DNA from: Anaerovibrio sp. JC8 | GTDB lineage: Bacteria > Bacillota > Negativicutes > Selenomonadales > Selenomonadaceae | DNA: 64,000 bases | Assembly (NCBI RefSeq): GCF_002100115.1 | Contig: NZ_ANBM01000007.1 | Coordinates: forward strand, 1-64,000 | Direction of reading: 5' to 3' | Part shown: one piece after another, positions 1 through 8,390 of the stretch | Numbering within the stretch: the first letter of the stretch is position 1 | How the letters are laid out: every line of letters begins with the position of its first letter | Position numbers and translations under genes: made by a program | The notes under the pieces: model-generated | Told to the model about the DNA's origin: nothing | The model's database searches: none | What the model saw: only the letters and a program-made list of their open reading frames with translations

Positions 1-25
1 TTTGCGGCCCTTTTTCTTTTATTAA

Positions 26-60
26 TTTACTTCCGATAATTTATACTTATCGGAAGTAAA
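26..60. repeat. Perfect inverted repeat, 14-bp arms
   Basis: Arms at 26-39 and 47-60 (core ACTTCCGATAA / TTATCGGAAGT) are perfectly complementary across a 7-nt loop. Neither strand has a clean T-run after the stem, so an operator or the end of an upstream transcript are both possible. The rest of 1-333 is AT-rich; I see no gene in it. Confidence 0.6.
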
Positions 61-257
61 AATAAATGCTGGTAGCTTCACATATTCCCCCGCTATACAT
101 ATGCATATAAAGGTATTTAAAATAAGATATTTTTACAGTTTTAAAATTTGGGGGTCAAAAGGGGGCAAAGTATTTAATGGTAACAATTTGGTAATTAATT
201 TAAAATATTATCGTCTTTATCAGAATTTTCTTTTACAAATTGATTAAATTAATTTAT

Positions 258-263
258 TATAAT
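258..263 (+). promoter_or_regulatory. Putative -10 element for the 334-702 gene
   Basis: A TATAAT hexamer lies about 70 bases upstream of the gene. The best -35-like hexamer (TTTACA, 232-237) is 20 nt away, which is long, so this is a weak call in AT-rich DNA. Confidence 0.3.
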
Positions 264-333
264 AACAGAAGATGAATAACATCAAAATTAATAAAGTCGC
301 CCTACAATGGAGTGGATGAAAGGGTTAAACAAT

Positions 334-702
334 ATGAGTACACGTCAAGTTGGCATTATTGACGAAAAAACTATAAAGCTTTTGGGACTTGATATTGCGC
401 CTGGCACACCTATATTGCTTGGCAACAGCAATATTCTGCACATGAAGGAAAGCCATCCGAAAGCCTTTGAAAAGTATTTTACTCTTATTGAGGATATTTT
501 AAAGGCTCCGGATTATGTTAATCGTAATCCGAAAGATAACTCAATAAAATATATAAAAACCATGGCTGATCATATAGTAATAGGTGTTCGTGTTTCCACT
601 AAGGGCAATGCTTTTGCACGTACTATTTTTACCATCGAGGAATGGAAATTCAAACAATATGCTGATGGAGGATATTTAAAAGAGCATTCAAAAAAGACGT
701 AA
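334..702 (+). CDS. Small putative PBECR-like nuclease/toxin-domain protein
   Basis: A 122-residue soluble protein. The start at 334 is preferred because GAAAGGG lies 9 nt before that ATG, while the ATG at 307 has no ribosome binding site. The central pattern (HMKESHP, then a run ending in PDYV, then basic and aromatic residues, HIVIGVRVS and a FTIEEW end) resembles the PBECR group of Barnase/EndoU/ColicinE5-D/RelE-like nucleases found in phage and toxin proteins. That match is from memory of the family pattern and is tentative. There is no signal peptide or membrane segment and no obvious antitoxin directly beside it. It is one of only three plus-strand genes, and its stop codon lies inside the stem of the following hairpin, shared with the convergent non-coding RNA. 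Confidence 0.5.
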   Translation: MSTRQVGIIDEKTIKLLGLDIAPGTPILLGNSNILHMKESHPKAFEKYFTLIEDILKAPDYVNRNPKDNSIKYIKTMADHIVIGVRVSTKGNAFARTIFTIEEWKFKQYADGGYLKEHSKKT

Positions 703-822
703 CCGTAAGGTTACGTCTTTCGTTTCCGAAGCCAAGGCAGGGTGACTATCCTGCATCTCCTAATCAGACCTCGCGATCATCCGGCGACGGCTGCCAGTTC
801 CGTCCTCAGTGGCCTCTCTTGT
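690..822 (-). ncRNA. Structured small RNA of unknown family
   Basis: A complete promoter (TTGACA at 853-858, TAATAT at 829-834, 18-nt spacer) fires into about 130 nt without an ORF that ends in a strong intrinsic terminator (693-720 plus six Ts). The transcript can fold well: a closing helix pairs GAGGCCA near the 5' end with TGGCTTC near the 3' end (one G-U); inside are hairpins GACGG/CCGTC, GATC-GCGA-GGTC (a GNRA tetraloop) and GCAGG/CCTGC. I do not recognise it as tmRNA, 6S, RNase P or SRP RNA. It could also be the leader of something lost, but promoter and terminator make a stand-alone RNA the simplest reading. Confidence 0.7.
693..720. terminator. Bidirectional intrinsic terminator
   Basis: A 12-bp perfect stem (AAAGACGTAACC / GGTTACGTCTTT) with a GTAA loop. 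On the minus strand six Ts follow, making a strong terminator for the small RNA. On the plus strand it contains the stop codon of the 334-702 gene and is followed by a shorter T tract. Confidence 0.85.
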
Positions 823-828
823 GTGACT

Positions 829-858
829 ATATTATCATACTTTTTATTATTGTGTCAA
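829..858 (-). promoter_or_regulatory. Sigma-70 promoter for the small RNA
   Basis: A perfect -35 (TTGACA, 853-858) and -10 (TAATAT, 829-834) are 18 nt apart; the predicted start of transcription is near 822. Confidence 0.7.
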
Positions 859-870
859 TTCTACCTTATA

Positions 871-1059
871 CTAGTTTAATTTATCTATTAGCTCTTTAGC
901 CTTTTCTGGATTATCCTTTAGCAAATGAGCGAATTGCTTTATAAGTTCCCATTCCTCATCTGAGGCTCTGGTGGAGCGCATTTTTCGCTCAGTTCCATCA
1001 TGTGCTTTAGGACGACGACCTGCCCCTTCCCTTTTACCACCCCAGTTGGATTCTGACAT
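871..1059 (-). CDS. Small basic GAGRRP-motif protein
   Basis: A 62-residue protein with a good ribosome binding site (GGGAGGAA, 7 nt before ATG). It opens with a Gly/Arg-rich segment containing KREGAGRRP and continues with RASDEEWELIKQFAHLL, followed by a second helix. This layout is common in short phage- and plasmid-associated proteins thought to bind DNA, but no activity is established for this one. It lies 60 nt downstream of the AAA+ operon on the same strand and just upstream of the small RNA promoter, so it may be the last gene of that operon. Confidence 0.65.
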   Translation of the reverse strand: MSESNWGGKREGAGRRPKAHDGTERKMRSTRASDEEWELIKQFAHLLKDNPEKAKELIDKLN

Positions 1060-1119
1060 AATAAATTCCTCCCATTCTATGGTTAATTTATACGAGATTC
1101 AGTTCATTACGTATCGCAA

Positions 1120-1737
1120 TTACTCACGCTGTAATGTATACGTATTACTCCCGCCTTGGTTCATCCCATTAAAATATGTAGTATTGTTCATTCCATAGTG
1201 AACTGCGTATGTTATACCTCCGCCACCGTCATGAGTTCCTACTACTTGTATTTCACCAGTTGTTGGGACAGTGAAGGAAACTGGCTTATTTTTTATCATG
1301 AATGGTTCGCCTAAGGGAGTATCATTAGCCAAAATCTGTACATAATCACCATCTTCCGCTGCGTAGTCCCATACCAAAAGATTAGTTGTTGTCTCTTCGC
1401 TGGAATGACTAATTACAATATCTCCCCCAACATAATTGCCATCTTGTTGCAGTAATTTGGTTCCCGGTGCCAATGTGGTAGATATATGACTTTCCAAAGC
1501 TTCTTGTGCTGCGGGACTGTTATCTACCTTTGCCTTAGTAGATATGTTGAAAGCATAAAAAAAACCTATCAACAAGACAGCCAAAAATATCCAAGACCCT
1601 TTCTTTATTCTCTTGGTATATGGATGTACATACTGCCTATTTTTAGTTTCAGTACCATACTGAATTGATTCACTGTTTTGAGATAAGTTTTCCTGGGTAA
1701 TTGATTTTTCTGTTGATTCCTTTTTAAAAAAATTCAT
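1120..1737 (-). CDS. Membrane-anchored protein with extracytoplasmic domain, AAA+ operon
   Basis: 205 residues; ribosome binding site GAAGGTG. The first ~48 residues are polar, one membrane segment follows (about 49-65, IFLAVLLIGFFYAF), and the rest is a soluble, Gly- and Thr-rich domain that would lie outside the cytoplasmic membrane. The distal part has a small beta-rich look (VQILANDTPLGEPF, VSFTVPTTGEIQVVG) and ends in an Asn/Gly-rich tail. I do not recognise the family. It is the third gene of an operon with a four-helix membrane protein and a triple AAA+ ATPase, so a membrane complex with those two is a reasonable inference but is not shown by the sequence. Confidence 0.7.
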   Translation of the reverse strand: MNFFKKESTEKSITQENLSQNSESIQYGTETKNRQYVHPYTKRIKKGSWIFLAVLLIGFFYAFNISTKAKVDNSPAAQEALESHISTTLAPGTKLLQQDGNYVGGDIVISHSSEETTTNLLVWDYAAEDGDYVQILANDTPLGEPFMIKNKPVSFTVPTTGEIQVVGTHDGGGGITYAVHYGMNNTTYFNGMNQGGSNTYTLQRE

Positions 1738-1753
1738 ACCAAGTCACCTTCAG

Positions 1754-2206
1754 TTAATAATACTGTTCATCATCTTTGTAATAAACTACAGGATGCTTTT
1801 TAAGATAAAGGCACATAATATAACGACAAACGATAACCTGAACTATCATCAAGAATACTGTAATCTCATATCGTGGGCTGCCAGTAACTGCAAAGCCCTG
1901 CTCTAAAATAAATTCAGCCAATGCAGCGATAAAAAGATTCATCATCAGCATTATAGTAAAAGGGTAAAGCCAAGGAAATTTATAATAACATCTTCTAAAA
2001 ACTGGTATAAATCCTGTTAACATAACAATGAAGCTCATAGAACCAAAAATCGCAAAACCAGCTGTTATACCTACAAAGCCACTGCTAATCATTCCAGGAA
2101 TATCATGAAAAATCAGCATAAATAATGCAAATCCAGCGATAAATAGCATGAATATTAAAAAAAGAAACCAAGAATACATAAAAAAATCTTTTAGTCCTTT
2201 TCCCAT
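1754..2206 (-). CDS. Four-helix integral membrane protein, AAA+ operon
   Basis: 150 residues with four hydrophobic segments (about 9-32, 38-64, 75-98 and 108-130) separated by short charged loops, and a charged, Tyr-rich tail. Its start is 4 nt after the stop of the AAA+ gene and GGGGGG precedes it, so translation is probably coupled. No family is recognised. The tight link to a CbxX/SpoVK-type ATPase upstream and an anchored extracytoplasmic protein downstream suggests it serves as the membrane part of a three-protein assembly. Confidence 0.75.
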   Translation of the reverse strand: MGKGLKDFFMYSWFLFLIFMLFIAGFALFMLIFHDIPGMISSGFVGITAGFAIFGSMSFIVMLTGFIPVFRRCYYKFPWLYPFTIMLMMNLFIAALAEFILEQGFAVTGSPRYEITVFLMIVQVIVCRYIMCLYLKKHPVVYYKDDEQYY

Positions 2207-2210
2207 ATCA

Positions 2211-5000
2211 CTATACCCCCCGAATATCTTCTTCTGTAATAGTAATCAAGTCTTCCTTGGATAACTTAGATTTACCGCTAAGGCGTAGAGCCTGATTATT
2301 TAATGATCGTTCAAATACATTACGCACATGACGGCCGTTACCAAAATGCGTATCCTGTTTTGCGATGACCAGATGCTCCTGCAAAACCTTTTTACCTTTA
2401 TCATTCAACACATATCCCTGTGCCGAATACATACCATCGGCAATCTGCATAAGCTCATCAACAGTATAATCAGGGAATTCAATAATATTTGGAAAACGAG
2501 AATGTAGCCCCACGTTTTTAGTCAGGAAATGTCTCATATCGTCATTGTAGCCAGCCAATATAACTACCAAATTGTCCCGGTTATCATCCATCATTTTGAC
2601 CAATGTATCAATCGCTTCCTGTCCAAAATCGTTTTGACCGCCCTGAGCAAGTGCATAGGCTTCATCAATAAACAATACGCCTCCTAAGGCACTTTCAATT
2701 ACTTCCCTTGTTTTTATAGCAGTTTGCCCTACATAACCAGCTACTAATCCAGATCTGTCAGTCTCCACCAGATTATTGGTTTTGATGACATTCATATTAT
2801 ATAAGACATTAGCCACAGTTCTTGCCATCATAGTTTTGCCGGTGCCTGGATTGCCGGTAAAAATCATGTGCATAGTTTGGGTGTTATCTGTCTTTAGACC
2901 AACCTTCTTCCGCTCTGCCTGCAGCTTCAAACGGGCATTCAAACTACGAATATATTTTTTTACTGATCCCAAACCAATAACTTTGTCGAGTTCCCTATCC
3001 AAATCAAATTCAGGAATATTGGTGAATCCAAAATCCTCTGGCATAAGAAGCTCCATATCATCCCCGGGATTTTTAACAATACGTTGGGATTGATTTAATA
3101 TGGCCTTTTCAATAAGATTTCGAACTAACCGGCCATTGCCGCTGTCTTTTTTGTCTTTACTTTGGCTCAGCTCGAATTGGTGTCGTAACCCATCCTCACA
3201 TGCGGCTGAAAGACTATAGCCCTTGGATTTGGTGGCAATTTGGGCAATTTTATACATTTCATCTACTGTATAATCATCAAAGTGCACCACATTAGGAAAT
3301 CTGGATTTTAATCCGGAATTTGTCTTTAGAAATTCTGACATTTCTTCATCATATCCGGCCAGGATAACCACAAGATTATCACGATTGTCCTCCATGGCTT
3401 TCACTAAGGTATCGATTGCTTCCAAACCAAAAACATCACTCTGGTTACGGCACAAAGCGTATGCTTCATCAATAAATAACACACCACCCAAGGCACTTTT
3501 TATTACAGTAGATGTTTTTACCGCTGTGTGGCCTACATATTCAGCAACCAAATCAGCCCTTGTTACTTCACAAAGATGCCCGGATGAAAGCACACCTATG
3601 GCTTTCAGATACTTGGCCACTATTCTTGCTATAGTGGTTTTGCCGGTGCCGGGATTGCCCGTAAAAATCATGTGCATTGACAGTTCAGACCTTTTCAGGC
3701 CTTTGCGCTCACGTAAATGCTGAACCTTGTAATTGTTTTCCAAATTAAGGATATATTCTTTTACCTCGGTCAGCCCTACCACCTGTTCCAACTCGTGACG
3801 GGCTTCGTCGATGGCTGCGCTATTGTATTTATTCGTATAATCAATTAATTTAAGGATGGTACCATCACTCAGGGTAACAATATACCCGTCGTTGTAGCTT
3901 ATTTTGCTTTCAGCAGCATTTGTAATCTTTTTCTGTAATACCATCTCGGTCAAAGGTTCATAGAGCTGCTCATCGATGTGTTCAGATAATGCTTTCACCC
4001 CACGATTTACTTTATACTGTGCAATAATTTCATTAATTAATGAATTATCAAAAATAATTGGAATATTTAATTTTTCATTACATTTTAATTTAAAATCAAT
4101 TAATAATTGTGTACCTAAGGCAATTTTTTGCTCTTGTGAGAATGGTTCCAGAACTATGACATCATCTATTTCTTTAATAATTTTATTGCCTAATGATGAT
4201 AGTACATTATTTTTATCACAGGTTGATGTAAAAATGAAAAATTTGCCATTAGCAGAAATCTGTGATACAAGACCTTTATCCAATACTCCGGCAGCTTCCA
4301 TCAGACTACCGTTAAGCATCATATATCGTTTAGAAAGCTTATAATAACCCACTGTAATAAGCTGGTACAATATATCCAATTGTGCAGGTGAAGCTTTGTC
4401 TATAGCCTCGAAAGCAACGGATTCTCCTTTGGCATTCAAGGCTTTATATAAATCAGACATAAAAAGGTTGTTTGTTGAATCACCATCATAATCCGAAAAA
4501 TTCACCAGAGACACTTCTGCTTTTTTAAATACCTTTTTCTTTTTTAAAATATCACTAATACAACGTACGGCAAAAAGCTTCCCACGACTTTCATGCCCAA
4601 CAATAAGCATCACATTACGAGGCTTATTGTTATCAAAGCCACGAACGTAGGGCCTCTCAAATGCTTTACAAAGAGATGTTATATCTTCTTCTGAACCAAT
4701 CCATTGTTTTTTTAGTTCATCTCCCAAATAAGCAAAAGTATCATTGGCTGGAGAATTAGTCTTACTTTCCGTTGTAACAGAGTTGTTTTTTGTGGAAAAT
4801 ATGGACGTATTTATAGATACAGGTCTGTCATTATTTGCGGGTGCAGTGGCAAGATTTCCATTGGAATAGCTAGGTGAAGTTGTAGAATAATAATTATTGG
4901 CAGGCTTTTCACTCTCAATAAAGCCGTGTTTCTGCAAACATTCTATGATTTGGTATTCCGGGAACCAAAATTTTATAAAATTTTCGATTTTCTCGTTCAT
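2211..5000 (-). CDS. Triple AAA+ ATPase, CbxX/CfqX-SpoVK type
   Basis: 929 residues; ATG at 5000 is chosen because AAGGTG lies 7 nt before it (a GTG at 5009 has no such site). The protein has a low-complexity Ser/Asn-rich segment near 35-100 and three AAA+ units. The first (about 110-370) is degenerate: its P-loop reads GHESRGKL. The second and third are canonical CbxX/CfqX units, each with GNPGTGKT (Walker A), GGVLFIDEAYAL (Walker B) and LAGY sensor segments. Proteins of this family remodel partner complexes (Rubisco activase CbbX, EccA of type VII secretion, sporulation SpoVK). No type VII genes are nearby. It heads an operon with two membrane proteins; substrate unknown. Confidence 0.85.
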   Translation of the reverse strand: MNEKIENFIKFWFPEYQIIECLQKHGFIESEKPANNYYSTTSPSYSNGNLATAPANNDRPVSINTSIFSTKNNSVTTESKTNSPANDTFAYLGDELKKQWIGSEEDITSLCKAFERPYVRGFDNNKPRNVMLIVGHESRGKLFAVRCISDILKKKKVFKKAEVSLVNFSDYDGDSTNNLFMSDLYKALNAKGESVAFEAIDKASPAQLDILYQLITVGYYKLSKRYMMLNGSLMEAAGVLDKGLVSQISANGKFFIFTSTCDKNNVLSSLGNKIIKEIDDVIVLEPFSQEQKIALGTQLLIDFKLKCNEKLNIPIIFDNSLINEIIAQYKVNRGVKALSEHIDEQLYEPLTEMVLQKKITNAAESKISYNDGYIVTLSDGTILKLIDYTNKYNSAAIDEARHELEQVVGLTEVKEYILNLENNYKVQHLRERKGLKRSELSMHMIFTGNPGTGKTTIARIVAKYLKAIGVLSSGHLCEVTRADLVAEYVGHTAVKTSTVIKSALGGVLFIDEAYALCRNQSDVFGLEAIDTLVKAMEDNRDNLVVILAGYDEEMSEFLKTNSGLKSRFPNVVHFDDYTVDEMYKIAQIATKSKGYSLSAACEDGLRHQFELSQSKDKKDSGNGRLVRNLIEKAILNQSQRIVKNPGDDMELLMPEDFGFTNIPEFDLDRELDKVIGLGSVKKYIRSLNARLKLQAERKKVGLKTDNTQTMHMIFTGNPGTGKTMMARTVANVLYNMNVIKTNNLVETDRSGLVAGYVGQTAIKTREVIESALGGVLFIDEAYALAQGGQNDFGQEAIDTLVKMMDDNRDNLVVILAGYNDDMRHFLTKNVGLHSRFPNIIEFPDYTVDELMQIADGMYSAQGYVLNDKGKKVLQEHLVIAKQDTHFGNGRHVRNVFERSLNNQALRLSGKSKLSKEDLITITEEDIRGV

Positions 5001-5060
5001 GATATGCACCTTTTTAACTGGATTTATGTTTAAATCAAAACGCTATTTCCTTTTCACTAC

Positions 5061-5091
5061 ATTATAACATAATAAAAATAAGCTGTGACAA
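5061..5091 (-). promoter_or_regulatory. Putative promoter of the AAA+ operon
   Basis: TATAAT on the minus strand at 5061-5066, with TTGTCA at 5086-5091 as a possible -35 (19-nt spacer). The -35 overlaps the stem of the ilvB terminator. Confidence 0.45.
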
Positions 5092-5118
5092 TATGGTTAC
5101 ATATATTATCACAGCTTA
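5078..5118 (-). terminator. Terminator of the leuCDB-ilvB unit
   Basis: A long stem pairs AAGCTGTGA (5080-5088) with TCACAGCTT (5109-5117) and extends with AT pairs; on the minus strand it is followed by TTTTTATT. It lies directly after the ilvB stop. Confidence 0.8.
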
Positions 5119-5125
5119 TAACTTC

Positions 5126-6799
5126 TTATTTAAAATCTACAAATTCGTTTATCTTGGCCCCGCCCTTGGTCATTGGTTCCACAAAGCTGCGATGGAGATT
5201 TACCACAATTACATGAGGCTTATCTGCTTCACCTAGACACTTGTTAAAGGCCACAGCGAAATCATCCGGTGTGGATACACTGTAGGAATCAATACCAAAG
5301 CTCTTGGCATAGGCTGCGTAATCCATATTATAGTCCAGCTCACAGGCAATGTAGCGTTTGTTGTAGAAAACGGTCTGGAGCTGACGGATCATGCCCAGGC
5401 TGGTGTTATTCACGATGATGGAAATAATCGGCAAATTAAGTCTGGCTATGGTGTAATACTCATTACCAGTCATTTTTATACCGCCATCACCAGCTACATG
5501 AATCACCCGACGTTTACTGCCACTGGTTACATAAGCCACCTGGGCACCCATGGCAGCCGGCAGGCCATAGCCCATGGTTCCCAAACCACCTGAGGTAAAC
5601 CAGGTCCGGGGCTCTTCAACCCGTAAATGCAGGGCACACCACATCTGATGCTGGCCCACATCAGTGGCAAAGGCAAATTCCTTGCCCTGGGTTGCTTTTA
5701 CAATATGATGCAAAGCCCATGGCAATGTAAGACGATTTACATCATAATCGTAGGCAAACTCGTCCTTCCAGGAATGAATTTCCTCCCACCATTCATCCAG
5801 CTTTTTCGCTGGCTCCCGCCTCATCAGCATGGCCAGAATGGTCTTCATATCACCGGCCAGTCCAATGGAGCTTGGGATATTTTTATCAATTTCCGCCGGG
5901 TCAATATCAATATGGATAAACTTGGTATTGGCTGTGTATTTGTCCACATTGCCCGTCAGTCGGTCCGCAAAACGGCTGCCCAGGGAAATAATCAGATCAG
6001 CCCGATATACTGCACTGTTGGCCGCCTTTTTTCCATGCATTCCCGTAAAGCCTAAGGCATTGGGATGTGACATTGGCACACCGCCGATTCCCATAAGGGT
6101 AAACACTATAGGCAGATTATAATGCTCCGCAAAGGCAATAACCTCTTTGGTGGCCCCTGCCGAAACTACACCACCGCCTACAATAACTACTGGCCGCTCA
6201 GCTTCGCAAATAACCTGGGCCGCCTCAGCAGCACAGATTTTAAAGTCTACATCAGGCTCCCCTGGTTTCTTCGGGATAATTTCCTCCTTGGCAAAAGGTG
6301 CCTCGTTTAGCAGAATATCCTTTGGAATATCTACCAATACAGGGCCAGGACGGCCGCTTTTGGCAATTTTAAAAGCCTCCCGCAGGGTTTCTGCCAATAC
6401 CTTTGGACTCTTAACCTTGAAATTATGCTTGGTAATAGGCATGGTTACACCCATTATATCCGTTTCCTGGAAGGAGTCAGTTCCCAGCAGGCTGGTATCC
6501 ACCTGACCGGTTATTGCCACTATAGGAATGGAATCCATAAAGGCCGTGGCAATACCAGTTACCAGATTGGTAGCCCCGGGACCGGAGGTGGCTATACACA
6601 CGCCTACCTTTCCTGTGGCCCGGGCATAGCCGTCCGCCGCATGAGCTGCATTCTGCTCATGGGTTACCAGCACCTGATTTATATTTTTCTCATCATATAG
6701 GGCATCATAAAGAGGAAGAATCATTCCTCCCGGATAACCAAACAGGGTGTCTATACCCTGCTCCTTTAATATTTCAACAACTATCTGGGCACCCTTCAT
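5126..6799 (-). CDS. ilvB: Acetolactate synthase, large (catalytic) subunit
   Basis: 557 residues, the usual length of the biosynthetic ThDP-dependent enzyme. It condenses two pyruvates to acetolactate, or pyruvate and 2-oxobutyrate, in valine/leucine and isoleucine synthesis. Visible marks: FGYPGG at the N terminus, the catalytic Glu in HEQNAAHAADGYARA (about residue 48), the central FAD-binding type fold, and the ThDP motif GDGGIKMTGNEYYT (about 438). Ribosome binding site TGGAGG. It is the last gene of the unit, following leuB, and is separated by four genes from ilvN, which encodes its regulatory partner; adjacent ilvB-ilvN is the more common arrangement. Confidence 0.95.
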   Translation of the reverse strand: MKGAQIVVEILKEQGIDTLFGYPGGMILPLYDALYDEKNINQVLVTHEQNAAHAADGYARATGKVGVCIATSGPGATNLVTGIATAFMDSIPIVAITGQVDTSLLGTDSFQETDIMGVTMPITKHNFKVKSPKVLAETLREAFKIAKSGRPGPVLVDIPKDILLNEAPFAKEEIIPKKPGEPDVDFKICAAEAAQVICEAERPVVIVGGGVVSAGATKEVIAFAEHYNLPIVFTLMGIGGVPMSHPNALGFTGMHGKKAANSAVYRADLIISLGSRFADRLTGNVDKYTANTKFIHIDIDPAEIDKNIPSSIGLAGDMKTILAMLMRREPAKKLDEWWEEIHSWKDEFAYDYDVNRLTLPWALHHIVKATQGKEFAFATDVGQHQMWCALHLRVEEPRTWFTSGGLGTMGYGLPAAMGAQVAYVTSGSKRRVIHVAGDGGIKMTGNEYYTIARLNLPIISIIVNNTSLGMIRQLQTVFYNKRYIACELDYNMDYAAYAKSFGIDSYSVSTPDDFAVAFNKCLGEADKPHVIVVNLHRSFVEPMTKGGAKINEFVDFK

Positions 6800-6821
6800 G
6801 TGAGCATACCTCCATTAGAGA

Positions 6822-7889
6822 TTAGAGGCAGTCAATTACTGCCTGAGTCATAGCAGCCGTGTCAGCCTTCTTGAAGCCGTCATGCCACAAATCTGCTGTC
6901 CGCCAGCCAGCAGCCAAAGCCTTGTCCACTGCCTGCTCAATGGCCACTGCAGCTTTTTCTTCCTTAAGAGAATAACGAAGCAGCATAGCCGCTGACAAAA
7001 TGGTACCAACCGGGTTGGCAATACCCTTGCCGGCAATATCCGGTGCGGAGCCGTGAATTGGCTCATACAGGCTGGTCAGTTCACCAATGGAAGCTGATGG
7101 CATCATGCCGATGGAACCACCCAATACAGCTGCCTCATCACTTAAAATATCACCAAACAGATTACCGGTGAGAATTACATCAAACTGGGTTGGTCGTACT
7201 GCCAGCTGCATAGCCGTATTATCCACATAGAGATTGTTCAGCTCCACCTCAGGATAATCCTTGGCCACTTCGGCAACTGTACGGCGCCACAGACGGGAGG
7301 TAGCCAGTACATTGGCCTTGTCTACGGAAGTCACCTTGCTGCGGCGCAGCTTGGCGGTTTCAAAGGCCAGCTTGGCAATGCGTTGTACCTCAGGAACGGA
7401 GTAATTCTCCAAATCCCAGGCTCTTTCAGCTCCGTTATGCTGCTCAGACTCGCATTTATCACCAAAATAAATGCCTCCAACAAGCTCACGGACAATAACA
7501 ATATCACAGCCCTTGATTCTGTCAGGCTTTAACGGGGAATACTCCACCAGAGAGTCTGCAACCTTAACTGGACGAAGATTGGCGTACAGGCCCAGCCCTT
7601 TTCTAAGGCCTAAAATAGCCTTCTCAGGCCGGAGCTGTGGGTCCACATTGTCCCATTTGTCGCCGCCAACAGCGCCAAACAGTACACCATCAGCTGCCTT
7701 GCAGGCCTCCAGGGTATCCTCCGGCAACGGTACCCCAAACTTATCATAGGCAGTACCACCAGCGTCCTTATACTCATATTCAAGGTCCAGAGAGAACTTC
7801 TCTGCAACCTTCTTTAATACTTCTACGGCGGAATCAGTTATTTCCTTGCCGATTCCATCACCGGGAATAACTACTATCTTTTTCGCCAT
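6822..7889 (-). CDS. leuB: 3-isopropylmalate dehydrogenase
   Basis: 355 residues, normal for LeuB. It oxidises and decarboxylates 3-isopropylmalate with NAD in leucine synthesis. It opens VVIPGDGIGKEITDSAVEVL, has the substrate-binding Arg-rich stretch (RPEKAILGLRKGLGLYANLRP, split over 90-115), the VDNTAMQL segment and the metal-binding GDILSDEAA; the cofactor loop (EPIHGSAPDIAGKGIANP, about 275-293) carries the NAD-type HGSAPDI. The start overlaps the leuD stop by one base (TAATG), showing translational coupling. Confidence 0.96.
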   Translation of the reverse strand: MAKKIVVIPGDGIGKEITDSAVEVLKKVAEKFSLDLEYEYKDAGGTAYDKFGVPLPEDTLEACKAADGVLFGAVGGDKWDNVDPQLRPEKAILGLRKGLGLYANLRPVKVADSLVEYSPLKPDRIKGCDIVIVRELVGGIYFGDKCESEQHNGAERAWDLENYSVPEVQRIAKLAFETAKLRRSKVTSVDKANVLATSRLWRRTVAEVAKDYPEVELNNLYVDNTAMQLAVRPTQFDVILTGNLFGDILSDEAAVLGGSIGMMPSASIGELTSLYEPIHGSAPDIAGKGIANPVGTILSAAMLLRYSLKEEKAAVAIEQAVDKALAAGWRTADLWHDGFKKADTAAMTQAVIDCL

Positions 7890-8389
7890 TATTTCTTCTC
7901 CTTAATATAATTAATCAAACCGCCTGCCTTGGCAATTTCCTGCACAAAGCCCGGAAGTGGCTGGGCGTGGAAGGTTTCCCCGGTAGTGAGATTTTCAATA
8001 ACACCGGTGGATGGGTCCACCTTCAATTTATCCCCATGACTAATTTTCTTAACATCATCACCGATTTCCAGCAGCGGCAAACCGATGTTGATACCGTTTC
8101 TGTAGAAAATACGGGCAAAATCCGCGGCAATTACCACAGGAACCCCGGCAGCCTTAATTGCCACCGGCGCGTGCTCACGGGAGGAGCCACAGCCGAAATT
8201 CTTGCCCCCCACCATAATGTCACCTTCAACCACATTGGCCGCAAAAGGTGCGTCCTGGTGTTCGTCACTGTCTTCCATACAATGAGCCGCCAAATCCTTG
8301 GGATCAAAGGAGTTTAAATACCTTGCGGGAATGATAACATCAGTGTCGATATTGTCACCATACCGCCATACCTTGCCTTCATGTGCCAT
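7889..8389 (-). CDS. leuD: 3-isopropylmalate dehydratase, small subunit
   Basis: 166 residues from the ATG at 8389. This start is chosen over an in-frame upstream one because GGAGG lies 9 nt before it, in the end of leuC, and because the protein then opens [19 protein letters not shown] as in short-form LeuD. Contains the swivel-domain signature [12 protein letters not shown] near residue 60. Together with LeuC it isomerises 2- to 3-isopropylmalate. The leuC stop is one base upstream. Confidence 0.95.
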   Translation of the reverse strand: MAHEGKVWRYGDNIDTDVIIPARYLNSFDPKDLAAHCMEDSDEHQDAPFAANVVEGDIMVGGKNFGCGSSREHAPVAIKAAGVPVVIAADFARIFYRNGINIGLPLLEIGDDVKKISHGDKLKVDPSTGVIENLTTGETFHAQPLPGFVQEIAKAGGLINYIKEKK

Positions 8390-8390
8390 A

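Noticed and set aside
690-822. Small RNA considered as SRP RNA because of a CAGCCAAGGCAG-like stretch
   Set aside because: The similar stretch (AGCCAAGGCAG) is on the plus strand, whereas promoter and terminator define a minus-strand RNA, and the GGAAG apical SRP motif is absent.
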